Part shown: in pieces, positions 51,608-60,670 of the stretch | Layout: every line of letters begins with the position of its first letter | Numbering within the stretch: position 1 is the stretch's first letter | DNA from: Amnibacterium setariae | Lineage (GTDB): Bacteria > Actinomycetota > Actinomycetes > Actinomycetales > Microbacteriaceae | DNA: 64,000 bases | Direction: 5' to 3' | Assembly (NCBI RefSeq): GCF_003581425.1 | Contig: NZ_QXTG01000001.1 | Coordinates: 1,116,001-1,180,000 of the forward strand | Position numbers and translations under genes: made by a program | Notes under the pieces: model-generated | The model's database searches: none | What the model was told of the DNA's origin: nothing | What the model saw: the letters and a program-made list of their open reading frames with translations, nothing else

Positions 51608-52213
51608 ATGAACGCGCTCCCGATGTTCCCGCTCGGCTCGGTGCTGCTGCCGCACATGCCGCTGCCGCTCCGGGTCTTCGAGCCGCGCTACCTCGCGATG
51701 CTGCGGGACATCCTCGCCGACGAGCCGAGCGAGTTCGGCGTGACCCTCATCGAGCGCGGCCAGGAGGTCGGCGGCGGCGACGTGCGCACCGACATCGGCA
51801 CGGTCGCGCAGATCGGCAGCCTCGACACGTCCGGCGAGTCGATCCTGCTCATCGCGCAGGGCGTCCGGCGCATCCGCGTGGACCGCTGGCTCGACGACGC
51901 GCCGTACCCGCGCGCCGAGGTGTCGGACCTCCCGGACCCCGAGTGGTCGGAGGACCTGGCGCCGATGCTCGAGCGCGCCGACCGGCTCGTCCGCAGCGTG
52001 CTGAAGCTCGCGGAGGAGACGGGGGCCGAGCTGCGCTGGCCGCCCGACATCGGCCTCGACGACGACCCCGCCGCGGCGGCGTGGCAGCTCGCCGCGATCG
52101 CGCCCTTCGGGCCCCTCGACCAGCTCGACCTCCTCCGGTCCACCTCCATCGAGCGGCTGCTCTCCCGCACCATCGACCTCGCCGAGGACGCCCACACCAT
52201 CTACAGCGCCTAG
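51608..52213 (+). CDS. LON peptidase substrate-binding domain protein
   Basis: A 201-residue protein made only of the LON N-terminal domain. [33 protein letters not shown] at residue 4 is the LON signature; [16 protein letters not shown] and [26 protein letters not shown] are later strands. There is no AAA ATPase and no protease domain. Single-domain LON proteins are common in actinobacteria and of unknown function. ATG at 51608; a longer upstream frame is not homologous. Confidence 0.85.
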   Translation: MNALPMFPLGSVLLPHMPLPLRVFEPRYLAMLRDILADEPSEFGVTLIERGQEVGGGDVRTDIGTVAQIGSLDTSGESILLIAQGVRRIRVDRWLDDAPYPRAEVSDLPDPEWSEDLAPMLERADRLVRSVLKLAEETGAELRWPPDIGLDDDPAAAAWQLAAIAPFGPLDQLDLLRSTSIERLLSRTIDLAEDAHTIYSA

Positions 52214-52239
52214 CCCCTGTGCGGTGCCGGACCGCCCGG

Positions 52240-52245
52240 TAGAGT
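52240..52245 (+). promoter_or_regulatory. -10 box of the gcv operon
   Basis: TAGAGT, about 34 bases before the first glycine aptamer. It would give a leader that carries the whole riboswitch. Confidence 0.5.
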
Positions 52246-52278
52246 CGGCGGCACAACCGAACACACCGGCCGAACGGC

Positions 52279-52475
52279 CGATGCGGGAGAGCCGGCGCAG
52301 CGGGACATCGCTGCGCCGGCACCGTAGGAGCAACCGCCCCGGAATCTCTCAGGTCCACGCACCGCATCGAGCAGGCCGCTCTGGAGAGCGGAGCAGCGTC
52401 CTCGCGGGCGCGGGCTCCCGCCGACGGGGAAAGGGCTGCGCGCGGCCCGAATCTCTCAGGCACGAGAACAGAGGG
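52279..52475 (+). promoter_or_regulatory. tandem glycine riboswitch
   Basis: Two glycine aptamers in series. Aptamer 1 (about 52279-52368) has the closing stem GATGCGG/CCGCATC, GGGAGAG near the 5' side and CCGGAATCTCTCAGG near the 3' side. Aptamer 2 (about 52377-52475) repeats CTGGAGAG ... CCGAATCTCTCAGGCA with closing CTCT/AGAG-type pairs. The paired GGAGAG and CTCTCAGG blocks define the class. It should switch gcvT-gcvH-gcvP on with glycine; the gcvT start is about 55 bases after it. Confidence 0.93.
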
Positions 52476-52530
52476 GGAGCTCCACCCGGGCCGGCGCCGC
52501 CGGTCCGGCGACGACGCCCGAGGAGTCCGC

Positions 52531-53673
52531 GTGACCGATCCGAGCCCTCGCCGCTCCCCGCTGCACGACGTGCACGCGGCCGCCGGCGCCGCCTTCACCG
52601 AGTTCGGCGGCTGGACGATGCCGCTGCGCTACTCGGGCGACCTCGCGGAGCACGCCGCCGTGCGCCGCGCCGCCGGGCTGTTCGACCTGTCGCACATGGC
52701 GGAGATCCTGGTGCTCGGCCCGGGCGCCGCCGACGCGCTCGACGCCGCGCTGCTCGGCGAGCTGTCGACGGTCGCGGTCGGCCGGGCGAAGTACACGCTG
52801 CTGCTGAACGGCGAGGGCGGCGTGGTCGACGACCTCGTGGTCTACCGCACCGGCGAGGACCGCTACCTCGTCGTCGCGAACGCGGCGAACCGCGACGTCG
52901 TCGTCGACCGGCTCCGCGACCGCGTCGTCGGCTTCGACGCGGCGGTGCAGGACGAGACGGACGAGGTCGGCCTGATCGCGATCCAGGGCCCGCGCGCGGA
53001 GGAGATCCTGCTCGAGGTCCCCGCGTTCGCGGTCGCGGACGACGCCGACCCGACCGAGCAGCACTTCCGGGAGTCGATCGCGGCCCTCCGGGGCTACCGC
53101 TTCCTCCGCGCCCTCTGGGACGGCCACCCCGTGCTCGTCGCCCGCACCGGCTATACCGGCGAGGACGGGTTCGAGCTGTACGCCGCGCCCGAGCTCCTCC
53201 CGCGCCTCTGGACCGTGCTGATGGACCTCGGCCGAGGCGCCGGCCTCGTGCCCGCGGGCCTCGCCGCACGCGACACGCTGCGCCTGGAGGCGGGCATGCC
53301 GCTGTACGGGCACGAGCTCACCCCGCTCACGACGCCGCAGCAGGCCGGCCTCGGCCGCCTCGTGCGCCGCGACAAGGCGGCGGACTACGTGGGCCGGGCC
53401 GCCGTCGAGGCGCCGGAGGCGGAGGGCGAGCGCGTGCTCGTCGGCCTCGCCGCCGAGGGCCGCCGCGCGGCCCGCGCCGGCTACCCGGTGCTCGCGGGCG
53501 ACCGCGAGGTCGGCGTCGTCACGAGCGGCGTCCTCAGCCCGACCCTCGGCCACCCCGTCGCGATGGCCTACGTCGACCGCCCCGCGACCGGCGAGGAGCT
53601 CGCCGTCGACGTCCGCGGCTCCCGGCTCCCCGTCACGACCGTCCCGCTGCCCTTCTACTCCCGAAAGGCCTGA
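52531..53673 (+). CDS. gcvT: glycine cleavage system aminomethyltransferase (T protein)
   Basis: A 380-residue Gcv[27 protein letters not shown] at residue 9, [20 protein letters not shown] near residue 50, LDTLVLN-type [18 protein letters not shown] near residue 90, and [20 protein letters not shown] near residue 201 are the folate/lipoyl contact blocks. [19 protein letters not shown] is also conserved. It passes the methylene group to tetrahydrofolate and releases ammonia. GTG start. Two bases separate it from gcvH. Confidence 0.96.
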   Translation: MTDPSPRRSPLHDVHAAAGAAFTEFGGWTMPLRYSGDLAEHAAVRRAAGLFDLSHMAEILVLGPGAADALDAALLGELSTVAVGRAKYTLLLNGEGGVVDDLVVYRTGEDRYLVVANAANRDVVVDRLRDRVVGFDAAVQDETDEVGLIAIQGPRAEEILLEVPAFAVADDADPTEQHFRESIAALRGYRFLRALWDGHPVLVARTGYTGEDGFELYAAPELLPRLWTVLMDLGRGAGLVPAGLAARDTLRLEAGMPLYGHELTPLTTPQQAGLGRLVRRDKAADYVGRAAVEAPEAEGERVLVGLAAEGRRAARAGYPVLAGDREVGVVTSGVLSPTLGHPVAMAYVDRPATGEELAVDVRGSRLPVTTVPLPFYSRKA

Positions 53674-53675
53674 CC

Positions 53676-54050
53676 ATGGCGAACGCAGAGGACCTGCAGT
53701 ACACGGCCGACCACGAGTGGGTGTCCGCCGACGGCGACATCGCCACGGTCGGCATCACCGGCTACGCGGCCGAGCAGCTGGGCGACATCGTGTTCGTCGA
53801 CCTGCCCTCGGTCGGCGACGCCGTCGAGGCCGGCCAGGTGATCGGCGAGCTCGAGTCGACGAAGTCCGTCGGGGAGCTGTTCTGCCCCGTCAGCGGCACG
53901 GTCACCGAGGTGAACGAGGAGCTCGCCGCCGCCCCCGAGATCGTCAACAGCGACCCGACCGGCGCCGGCTGGCTGCTCAAGGTGCAGGTCGCGGAGCTGC
54001 CCGAGCTGCTCGACAAGGCCGCCTACGACGCCCTGACGGGAGCCGCATGA
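53676..54050 (+). CDS. gcvH: glycine cleavage system H protein
   Basis: A 124-residue H protein. [41 protein letters not shown], then [26 protein letters not shown] with the lipoylated Lys in ESTKSV (near residue 64). It carries the aminomethyl arm between P, T and L proteins. The ATG follows gcvT by two bases; the stop overlaps gcvP (ATGA). Confidence 0.97.
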   Translation: MANAEDLQYTADHEWVSADGDIATVGITGYAAEQLGDIVFVDLPSVGDAVEAGQVIGELESTKSVGELFCPVSGTVTEVNEELAAAPEIVNSDPTGAGWLLKVQVAELPELLDKAAYDALTGAA

Positions 54051-57022
54051 CCATCCAGCCCTTCGAGGACCTCAGGACGACGCAGCCTCAGGACGCCGCC
54101 GACCTCGCCGTCCGCCCGGCGCTCGGCGCGCCCGACGCGTTCCGGCGCCGTCACATCGGCACCACCGCCGACGCGCAGGAGCGCATGCTCGCCGCGGTCG
54201 GCGTCGCCTCCACCGACGAGCTGATGGCCCGGGCCGTGCCCGCCGCGATCCGCCAGGACGAGGACCTCGTCACGGGCCTCCCGCCCGCGGCCTCGGAGCG
54301 CGAGGCGCTCGCGGAGCTCCGCCGCCTCGCGGCCAGGAACACCGTGCGCACGTCGCTCATCGGCCTCGGCTACTCCGGCACGGTCACGCCGGCGGTGATC
54401 CAGCGGAACGTGCTCGAGAACCCCTCCTGGTACACGGCCTACACGCCGTACCAGCCGGAGATCTCGCAGGGCCGGCTCGAGGCGCTGCTGAACTTCCAGA
54501 CCGCGGTCGCGGACCTGACCGGCCTCACGACGGCGAACGCGTCGATGCTCGACGAGGCGACCGCGGTCGTGGAGGGCATGCTCCTCGCCCGTCGTGCCTC
54601 CCGCGCCCGCACGGCCCGCTTCGTGGTGGACGCGGACGCGCTGCCGCAGACGAAGGCCGTGCTCGCCGGCCGGGCGGAGGCGGTCGGCATCGAGCTGCTC
54701 GAGGCCGACCTCGCCGGCGACGGGCTGCCGGAGGGCGACCTGTTCGGCGTGCTCGTGCAGTACCCGGGCGCCTCCGGGCGCGTGTGGGACCCGACCGCCG
54801 TGATCGAGGCCGCGAAGGCGCGGGGCGCGCTCGCGGCCGTCGCGGCCGACCTGCTCGCGATGACGCTGCTGACCCCGCCGGGGGAGCTCGGCGCCGACGT
54901 CGCGGTCGGCTCCAGCCAGCGCTTCGGCGTGCCGATGGCGATGGGCGGCCCGCACGCCGGCTTCATGGCCGTGCGCGCCGGGCTCGAGCGCCAGCTGCCC
55001 GGCCGCCTCGTCGGGGTGTCGAAGGACGCCGACGGCGCGCCCGCCTACCGGCTCAGCCTGCAGGCGCGCGAGCAGCACATCCGCCGCGAGAAGGCGACGA
55101 GCAACATCTGCACCGCGCAGGTGCTGCTCGCCGTCATGGCCTCGATGTACGCCGTCTACCACGGGCCGGCCGGGCTCAAGCGGATCGCGGAGCACGTGCA
55201 CGCCACGGCGTCGCGCGCGGCCTCGATGCTGCGCGCGGCGGGCGCCCGGGTGCACGAGCAGCCGTTCTTCGACACGATCCTGGTCGACGTGGCCGACGCG
55301 GACGCGGCGCTCGCCGCGGCCCGCGACCGCGGGCTGTGGCTCCGGCGCGTCGACGCCGGCACCGTCGGCGCGTCCTTCGACGAGACGACCGACGACGCCG
55401 TCGTGGGGGTGCTGGTCGAGGTGCTCGCCGACGGGCGCGGCGGGGAGCCCGTGTTCGTCGCCGGTGGCGCCGCCACGCTGCCCGTGCAGCTGCTGCGCAC
55501 CTCCGAGTACCTCGCCCACCCGGTGTTCAACTCGTTCCATTCCGAGACCGGCATGATGCGGTACCTCAAGTACCTGGCCGACCTCGACTACGCGCTCGAC
55601 CGCGGCATGATCCCGCTCGGCTCCTGCACGATGAAGCTCAACGCGGCGACGGAGATGGCCGCCGTGACCTGGCCGGAGTTCGGGGACCTGCACCCGTTCG
55701 CGCCGGCGGAGGACGTCGCCGGCTCGCTCGAGCTGATCGGGCAGCTGGAGTCCTGGCTCGCCGACCTGACCGGGTACGACGCCGTCAGCCTGCAGCCGAA
55801 CGCGGGCAGCCAGGGCGAGCTCGCGGGCCTGCTCGCGATCCGCGGGTACCACCGCGCGAACGGCGACGACGCGCGCACCGTGTGCCTCATCCCGTCGTCC
55901 GCCCACGGCACGAACGCGGCCTCCGCGGTCCTCGCCGGGCTGAAGGTGGTCGTCGTCGCGTGCGACGAGCTCGGGAACGTCGACCTCGACGACCTGCGCG
56001 CGAAGGTCGCGACCCACGCGGACGAGCTCGCCGCGCTGATGATCACGTACCCGTCGACGCACGGCGTCTACGAGCACGAGGTGCGGGCGGTCACCGACGC
56101 GGTGCACGCCGCGGGCGGGCAGGTCTACATCGACGGCGCGAACCTCAACGCGCTCGTCGGGCGGGCGCGGTTCGGCGACTTCGGCGGCGACGTCAGCCAC
56201 CTGAACCTGCACAAGACGTTCTGCATCCCGCACGGCGGCGGCGGGCCCGGCGTGGGGCCGGTGGCGGCGAAGGCGCACCTGGCGCCGCACCTGCCGTCGC
56301 ACCCGTTCGCGCAGGAGGCGCCGGAGGGCGTCCGCGGTCCGGGCCGGTTCGGCGGCACCCCGGTGTCGGCGGCGCCGTTCGGGTCGCCGGGCATCCTGCC
56401 GATCTCGTGGTCCTACGTGCGGATGATGGGCGCAGACGGGCTCCGCGAGGCGACGGACGCGGCGGTGCTCGCCGCGAACTACGTCGCGGCGCGCCTCGGC
56501 GACGCCTACCCGGTGCTCTACCGGGGCGACGGCGGCCTCGTCGCGCACGAGTGCATCCTCGACCTCCGGCCCCTCACCGCGGAGACCGGGGTCACGGTCG
56601 ACGACGTCGCGAAGCGGCTGATCGACCACGGGTTCCACGCCCCGACGATGTCGTTCCCGGTGCCGGGCACGCTCATGGTCGAGCCGACCGAGAGCGAGGA
56701 CCTCGGCGAGATCGACCGGTTCGTCGACGCGATGCTCGCCATCCGCGCGGAGGCGGACCGGGTCGGCTCCGGGGAGTGGCCGGCGGACGACAACCCGCTG
56801 CGGAACGCGCCGCACACGGCGCGCGCCGTCACCGACACGGTCTGGCCGCACGCGTACTCGCGCGAGGTCGCGGCCTACCCGTTCGAGTCGTCCCGCCACG
56901 GGGAGGCGCGGCTGCGCTCGGTCCGCGGCAAGTACTGGCCGCCGGTCCGCCGGATCGACCAGGCGTACGGCGACCGCAACCTCGTCTGCGCCTGCCCGCC
57001 GCCGGGAGCGTTCGAGGACTGA
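54047..57022 (+). CDS. gcvP: glycine dehydrogenase (decarboxylating) P protein
   Basis: A 991-residue homodimer-type P protein with two PLP-fold halves. [19 protein letters not shown] near residue 35; [23 protein letters not shown] near residue 130; [24 protein letters not shown] near residue 524; [16 protein letters not shown] near residue 617; and [24 protein letters not shown] near residue 717, with the Schiff-base Lys. About 40 residues longer than the usual 950. It decarboxylates glycine and loads H. No lpdA (L protein) is in the window. Followed by a perfect terminator. Confidence 0.97.
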   Translation: MTIQPFEDLRTTQPQDAADLAVRPALGAPDAFRRRHIGTTADAQERMLAAVGVASTDELMARAVPAAIRQDEDLVTGLPPAASEREALAELRRLAARNTVRTSLIGLGYSGTVTPAVIQRNVLENPSWYTAYTPYQPEISQGRLEALLNFQTAVADLTGLTTANASMLDEATAVVEGMLLARRASRARTARFVVDADALPQTKAVLAGRAEAVGIELLEADLAGDGLPEGDLFGVLVQYPGASGRVWDPTAVIEAAKARGALAAVAADLLAMTLLTPPGELGADVAVGSSQRFGVPMAMGGPHAGFMAVRAGLERQLPGRLVGVSKDADGAPAYRLSLQAREQHIRREKATSNICTAQVLLAVMASMYAVYHGPAGLKRIAEHVHATASRAASMLRAAGARVHEQPFFDTILVDVADADAALAAARDRGLWLRRVDAGTVGASFDETTDDAVVGVLVEVLADGRGGEPVFVAGGAATLPVQLLRTSEYLAHPVFNSFHSETGMMRYLKYLADLDYALDRGMIPLGSCTMKLNAATEMAAVTWPEFGDLHPFAPAEDVAGSLELIGQLESWLADLTGYDAVSLQPNAGSQGELAGLLAIRGYHRANGDDARTVCLIPSSAHGTNAASAVLAGLKVVVVACDELGNVDLDDLRAKVATHADELAALMITYPSTHGVYEHEVRAVTDAVHAAGGQVYIDGANLNALVGRARFGDFGGDVSHLNLHKTFCIPHGGGGPGVGPVAAKAHLAPHLPSHPFAQEAPEGVRGPGRFGGTPVSAAPFGSPGILPISWSYVRMMGADGLREATDAAVLAANYVAARLGDAYPVLYRGDGGLVAHECILDLRPLTAETGVTVDDVAKRLIDHGFHAPTMSFPVPGTLMVEPTESEDLGEIDRFVDAMLAIRAEADRVGSGEWPADDNPLRNAPHTARAVTDTVWPHAYSREVAAYPFESSRHGEARLRSVRGKYWPPVRRIDQAYGDRNLVCACPPPGAFED

Positions 57023-57033
57023 CCCGCCGCCGC

Positions 57034-57067
57034 GGGGCCCGGCACGGCGAGCGCCGTGCCGGGCCCC
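57034..57067. terminator. terminator hairpin after gcv operon
   Basis: Perfect 15-bp stem (57034-57048 with 57053-57067), loop GAGC, 11 bases after the gcvP stop. It may also serve the convergent 2'-5' ligase-like gene. Confidence 0.85.
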
Positions 57068-57100
57068 GGCTCGGGCCGAGCACGGCGCGGCGCGGGCGGC

Positions 57101-57646
57101 TCAGGCGAGCGGGGTGACGGTCTTCCGCTCGGAGTCCCAGAGGCGCGCGCCGGTGAACCGGCAGGGGAGCGGCTCCACGTCGAGGAGGCCGAGGGCGTCG
57201 CCGAGCCGCTCCGCGGGCACGCGCCGGGCGAGGCTCACGTGCGGCGTCCACGCGTCGGGCGCCGTCTGCTCGTGCACGGGCGCGTCCGGCGCGTGCAGCC
57301 GCAGCGCGCGGTGGACCGCCGCGTGCAGGGTCAGCAGGGGACGGCTCGGCACGACCTGCCGCGTCAGCACCCAGCGGTGGCGGTGGCCGCCGAAGAGCAC
57401 GGGCGACCCGACCACCGCGGCGAGCCCGCCGGCGCCGAGGCCCCAGCCCTCGAAGACCGCCCGCAGCGCCGCCTCCGCCGCGGGGAAGCCCTGCTCCTCG
57501 GTCACCGCGACCGTCACGTGCGGCCGGTTGGACTCGCCGGAGTGGGTCGCGAGGCTCGGCAGCCCGGCGTCCGCCAGCGCCGTCCAGGCGGCGCGCAGCA
57601 CGCCCTCCGCCGCGTCGTCGAGCAGCAGCTCGATGCTCTGGACCAC
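57101..57646 (-). CDS. 2'-5' RNA ligase family protein
   Basis: A 181-residue protein of the 2H phosphoesterase superfamily (LigT-like). Two H-x-[TS] motifs: RPHVTVAVTEE near residue 41 and WTPHVSLARRVP near residue 134. The central strand is FGGHRHRWVLTRQVV. The family cleaves or makes 2'-5' or cyclic phosphodiester bonds in RNA or nucleotides. The GTG at 57646 has TAGCGT seven bases upstream, so the transcript is probably leaderless. Confidence 0.87.
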   Translation of the reverse strand: MVQSIELLLDDAAEGVLRAAWTALADAGLPSLATHSGESNRPHVTVAVTEEQGFPAAEAALRAVFEGWGLGAGGLAAVVGSPVLFGGHRHRWVLTRQVVPSRPLLTLHAAVHRALRLHAPDAPVHEQTAPDAWTPHVSLARRVPAERLGDALGLLDVEPLPCRFTGARLWDSERKTVTPLA

Positions 57647-57653
57647 CCGGCGA

Positions 57654-57659
57654 ACGCTA
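57654..57659 (-). promoter_or_regulatory. -10 box of leaderless 2'-5' ligase-like gene
   Basis: TAGCGT on the minus strand, seven bases before the GTG at 57646. It lies across the stop codon region of the upstream GNAT gene. Confidence 0.45.
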
Positions 57660-58457
57660 CGCGGAGCCGCCGACAGCGTCCCCGATGCGGGCGTCCGGGG
57701 CGTCGACGCGCGACAGCTGCAGCTGCGTCTCCACCTCGCGGAAGCCGAGGCGCCGGTAGAGCCCGATCGCGGGCCCCGCGCGGTCCGCGACGATGACGGC
57801 GGTGCCGCAGGCGAGGGCCTCGCGGGCGACCCGCAGGCCCGCTGCGACGACCGCGCCCGCGTGCCCGCGCCGCCGGTGGGCGACGGCGGTCTGCACGTCC
57901 TGGAAGCGGGCGACGCCGGGCAGCGCGGCGGCGACGCCCGCGGTGGCGACCACGCGCCCCTCGACCTCCACCCCGAGCCAGACCGCGCGGCCCCGCTCGA
58001 CGAGCCCGCGCTGGTCCTCCGTACGGCGACGGGTGAACTCGACGTGCTCCTCGTCCGGCGCCTCGGCGAGCTCGAGCGCGATCGCGGTGACCGCCGCCCA
58101 GTCGTCGTCGGAGGCGAGCGGGCGGACGCCCGTGGCAGGCACGGGCGCGGGACCCTGCGACGTCAGGACCGCCAGGCGCTCGACCTCGAACCCGGCGGAG
58201 CGCCACGCGCCCTCGTCGAGCGCCGGGTGCGCGTCGTCGACGCCGATCGTCGTGAACCCGGCGCCCGGGAAGGCGGCCGCGTGCTCGCGGACGCGCGCCG
58301 CCGGGTCGCCCGCGGCGGGCACGAGCAGGAAGCTGCCCCAGCGGTACGCGGGGTTCCCCGGTGTCCTGACCACGAGCGCGTCGCCGGTCGGGGCCGCCTC
58401 CGAGCCCTCCGCCGTCCGCAGCGCCACGTCGGTCGCGAAGGCGAGCGACCGGGTCAC
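57657..58457 (-). CDS. GNAT family N-acetyltransferase
   Basis: A 266-residue protein. A long N-terminal domain (about residues 1-130) precedes the GNAT core (about 145-260): VRPLASDDDWAAVTAIALEL is the start, VVATAGVAAALPGVARFQDVQTAVAHRRRGHAGAVVAAGLRVARE is the acetyl-CoA loop (RRRGHAGA) and RAGPAIGLYRRLGFREVETQLQL the C-terminal motif. Two-domain GNAT enzymes of this kind acetylate small amines or peptides; substrate unknown. GTG start overlaps the CPBP stop (GTGA). Confidence 0.83.
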   Translation of the reverse strand: MTRSLAFATDVALRTAEGSEAAPTGDALVVRTPGNPAYRWGSFLLVPAAGDPAARVREHAAAFPGAGFTTIGVDDAHPALDEGAWRSAGFEVERLAVLTSQGPAPVPATGVRPLASDDDWAAVTAIALELAEAPDEEHVEFTRRRTEDQRGLVERGRAVWLGVEVEGRVVATAGVAAALPGVARFQDVQTAVAHRRRGHAGAVVAAGLRVAREALACGTAVIVADRAGPAIGLYRRLGFREVETQLQLSRVDAPDARIGDAVGGSA

Positions 58458-59230
58458 GGCAGCAGGCCCGGCGCGAGCTGCCGCAGCACGTCGTAGCCGA
58501 TGAAGCTCACGAGGTCGAGCACGAAGTGCGCGACGAGGAGCGGGCCGAGGCGGCCCCAGCGCCGGTACACGAGCACGAAGACGACGCCCATCACCGCGTT
58601 CCCGACGAACCCGCCGAAGCCCTGGTAGAGGTGGTACGAGCCCCGCAGCAGCGCGCTGGTGAGCAGGACCGCCCACGGTCGCCAGCCCTTCGCGTCGAGC
58701 CGGTCCACGAGGAAGGCGACGACGATCACCTCCTCCTGCACCGCGGCGCGCGCCGCGGAGAGGACGAGGACCGGCACGGCGTACCACTGGGGCCCGATCC
58801 CGGAGGTGTCGACGTTGAGGTTGAGGCCGAGCGCGACCGCGCCGAAGTAGAGCGCGAGCCCGGGCACGCCGATGCACGCCGCGAGGAGCACGCCCCCGCC
58901 GACGTCGAAGCCGGGGCGCCGCAGGTCGAGGCCCGTGCGCCGGAGCACGCCGGGGCCCATCAGGTAGAACGCGAGCAGCACCGGCACGAGCGGGAACGCG
59001 ATCGCGAGCAGCTGCTCGACCAGGTCGAACACCGCGCGGTCGTTCTGCTGCGGGTTCAGCGTCTGCACCTGGCGGTTCAGCGGGCCCCGGGTGAGGGAGT
59101 CGGCGAGCGACAGGACCGAGTAGACCGCGGACTGGCCGAGGCTCACGCCGAGCACGAGGAGCACGTCGACGCCGGGCCGCGCGGGTCGGAGCGCCGCCGC
59201 GGCGCCGGGTGGACGGGCGGTGTCGGTCAT
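58454..59230 (-). CDS. CPBP family intramembrane metalloprotease-like protein
   Basis: A 258-residue membrane protein with about seven helices. Motif 1 EEVIVVAFLVDRL near residue 166 (two Glu; the Arg of the usual EExxxR is not at the standard place), motif 2 LLRGSYHLYQGFGG near residue 195 (His) and motif 3 LVAHFVLDLVSFI near residue 237 (H-x-x-x-D). These fit the CPBP/Abi family, whose members include CAAX proteases and bacteriocin self-immunity proteins. Cellular target unknown. Coupled to the GNAT gene. Confidence 0.85.
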   Translation of the reverse strand: MTDTARPPGAAAALRPARPGVDVLLVLGVSLGQSAVYSVLSLADSLTRGPLNRQVQTLNPQQNDRAVFDLVEQLLAIAFPLVPVLLAFYLMGPGVLRRTGLDLRRPGFDVGGGVLLAACIGVPGLALYFGAVALGLNLNVDTSGIGPQWYAVPVLVLSAARAAVQEEVIVVAFLVDRLDAKGWRPWAVLLTSALLRGSYHLYQGFGGFVGNAVMGVVFVLVYRRWGRLGPLLVAHFVLDLVSFIGYDVLRQLAPGLLP

Positions 59231-59376
59231 GCTGCGCGCAGGTGGACGAGGCCAACGGAACCGCGCGCAGGCGCAACAGCGTTGCGTGCGACACTGTCGG
59301 AGGGCAACGGACCGCCCGGATCGCGCAGCGATGCGACGTGGACCATTTCCGACATGTAACGAATTCTTCACCGGTT

Positions 59377-59404
59377 TTGTCGGTGCCCCCGGCGTACGTA
59401 CGAT
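59377..59404 (+). promoter_or_regulatory. promoter of the oligopeptide transporter operon
   Basis: TTGTCG (59377-59382), 16-base spacer, TACGAT (59399-59404), in the AT-richest stretch nearby (59345-59385). It gives a leader of roughly 60 bases before the GTG at 59470, which has GGGAGGG upstream. Confidence 0.6.
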
Positions 59405-59469
59405 TCCTGCGTCCCCATCCGGGGGCGCGGCGACGTATGCCGCGACGAGCGTCCTCGGGAGGGCAAGGC

Positions 59470-60525
59470 GTGTCACTGAGCGGACCGACCGAGTTCGAGG
59501 CCGTCGCGGCCGACGACGGACTCGCCGGCTCCGGCCTCCAGGGCGACGGCAACCCGGCGCCGGACGCGACGGCCCCCGGCATCGCCGGCCGGTCCCTGTG
59601 GGCCATCGCCTGGCGGCGGCTCCGCCGCGACAAGCTCGCGCTCGCCGGCGGCGTCGTGATCGTGCTGTTCATCCTCGCCGCGGTCTTCGCGGACCCGCTG
59701 GCGGCGCTGTACCTGAACATCGTCGGGCGGGGGAGCGAGACCTTCGCGACGGCGCACAACACGCCGCCGAGGAACGTGCTGGACGAGCTGACGCTGCTCC
59801 CGGTGGGCGCGTTCAGCGGCGCGAGCGCGAAGTTCTGGCTCGGCGTGACGCCGCAGGCCGGGCTCGACATCCTCACGAACCTGCTCTACGGCGCACGCAC
59901 CTCGCTCGTCATCGCGGGCCTCGCGACCGCCCTCTCCCTCGTGCTCGGCGTCCTCGCCGGCGTGATCGCGGGGTTCTACCGCGGCTGGATCGACGGGGTC
60001 CTGTCGCGGATCATGGACGTGCTGCTGTCGTTCCCGACGCTGCTCTTCTCGCTCGCGCTCGTCTCCGTGTCGAGCATCATCACGACGTCGTCCTTCGCGC
60101 GGTACGCCGTGATCGTCTTCGTCCTCGGATTCTTCTCGTTCCCCTACATCGGCCGCATCGTCCGCGGTCAGGTGCTCTCGCTGCGCGAGAAGGAGTTCGT
60201 GGAGGCCGCCCGCAGCCTCGGCGCCGGCAACGCGCGGATCATGTTCCGCGAGATCGCGCCGAACCTCGTCGGGCCGATCCTCGTCTACACGACGCTCGCG
60301 ATCCCGAACAACATCCTCGGCGAGGCGGGCCTGTCGTTCCTCGGCGTCGGCGTCGTGCCGCCGACGCCCTCCTGGGGCCAGATGCTGTCCGACGCGGGCG
60401 GCTTCATCCAGGTCGACCCCTTCTACATCTTCCTGCCGGGCCTCGCGATCTTCATCACGGTGCTCGCCTTCAACCTCTTCGGCGACGGGCTGCGCGACGC
60501 GCTCGACCCCAAGGCGCGTCGATGA
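59470..60525 (+). CDS. peptide/nickel ABC transporter permease (DppC/OppC type)
   Basis: A 351-residue permease. About 40 acidic N-terminal residues, then WAIAWRRLRRDKLALAGGVVIVLFILAAVFADPLA (OppC-type N-terminus). The BPD_transp_1 domain spans about residues 130-340; the EAA loop is FVEAARSLGAGNARIMFREIAPNLVGPILV near residue 240, and LGEAGLSFLGVGVVPPTPSWGQMLSDA is the family signature. It forms the inner-membrane pore with the permease at 62528. Here it comes before the binding protein gene, unlike the usual A-B-C-D-F order. GTG start. Confidence 0.93.
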   Translation: MSLSGPTEFEAVAADDGLAGSGLQGDGNPAPDATAPGIAGRSLWAIAWRRLRRDKLALAGGVVIVLFILAAVFADPLAALYLNIVGRGSETFATAHNTPPRNVLDELTLLPVGAFSGASAKFWLGVTPQAGLDILTNLLYGARTSLVIAGLATALSLVLGVLAGVIAGFYRGWIDGVLSRIMDVLLSFPTLLFSLALVSVSSIITTSSFARYAVIVFVLGFFSFPYIGRIVRGQVLSLREKEFVEAARSLGAGNARIMFREIAPNLVGPILVYTTLAIPNNILGEAGLSFLGVGVVPPTPSWGQMLSDAGGFIQVDPFYIFLPGLAIFITVLAFNLFGDGLRDALDPKARR

Positions 60526-60670
60526 GGACCCTCCACACCGGCGCCGCAGGCGCCCTCCGATCGTGCGGTCGCGGCGACCTCGTCGCCGACGTCCGCCGGG
60601 CCGTTCCGGCCGAACCGACGGGCGGTCGCACCGCCGCCCGACACAGCACACAGAGCGAGAGGACATCTCG

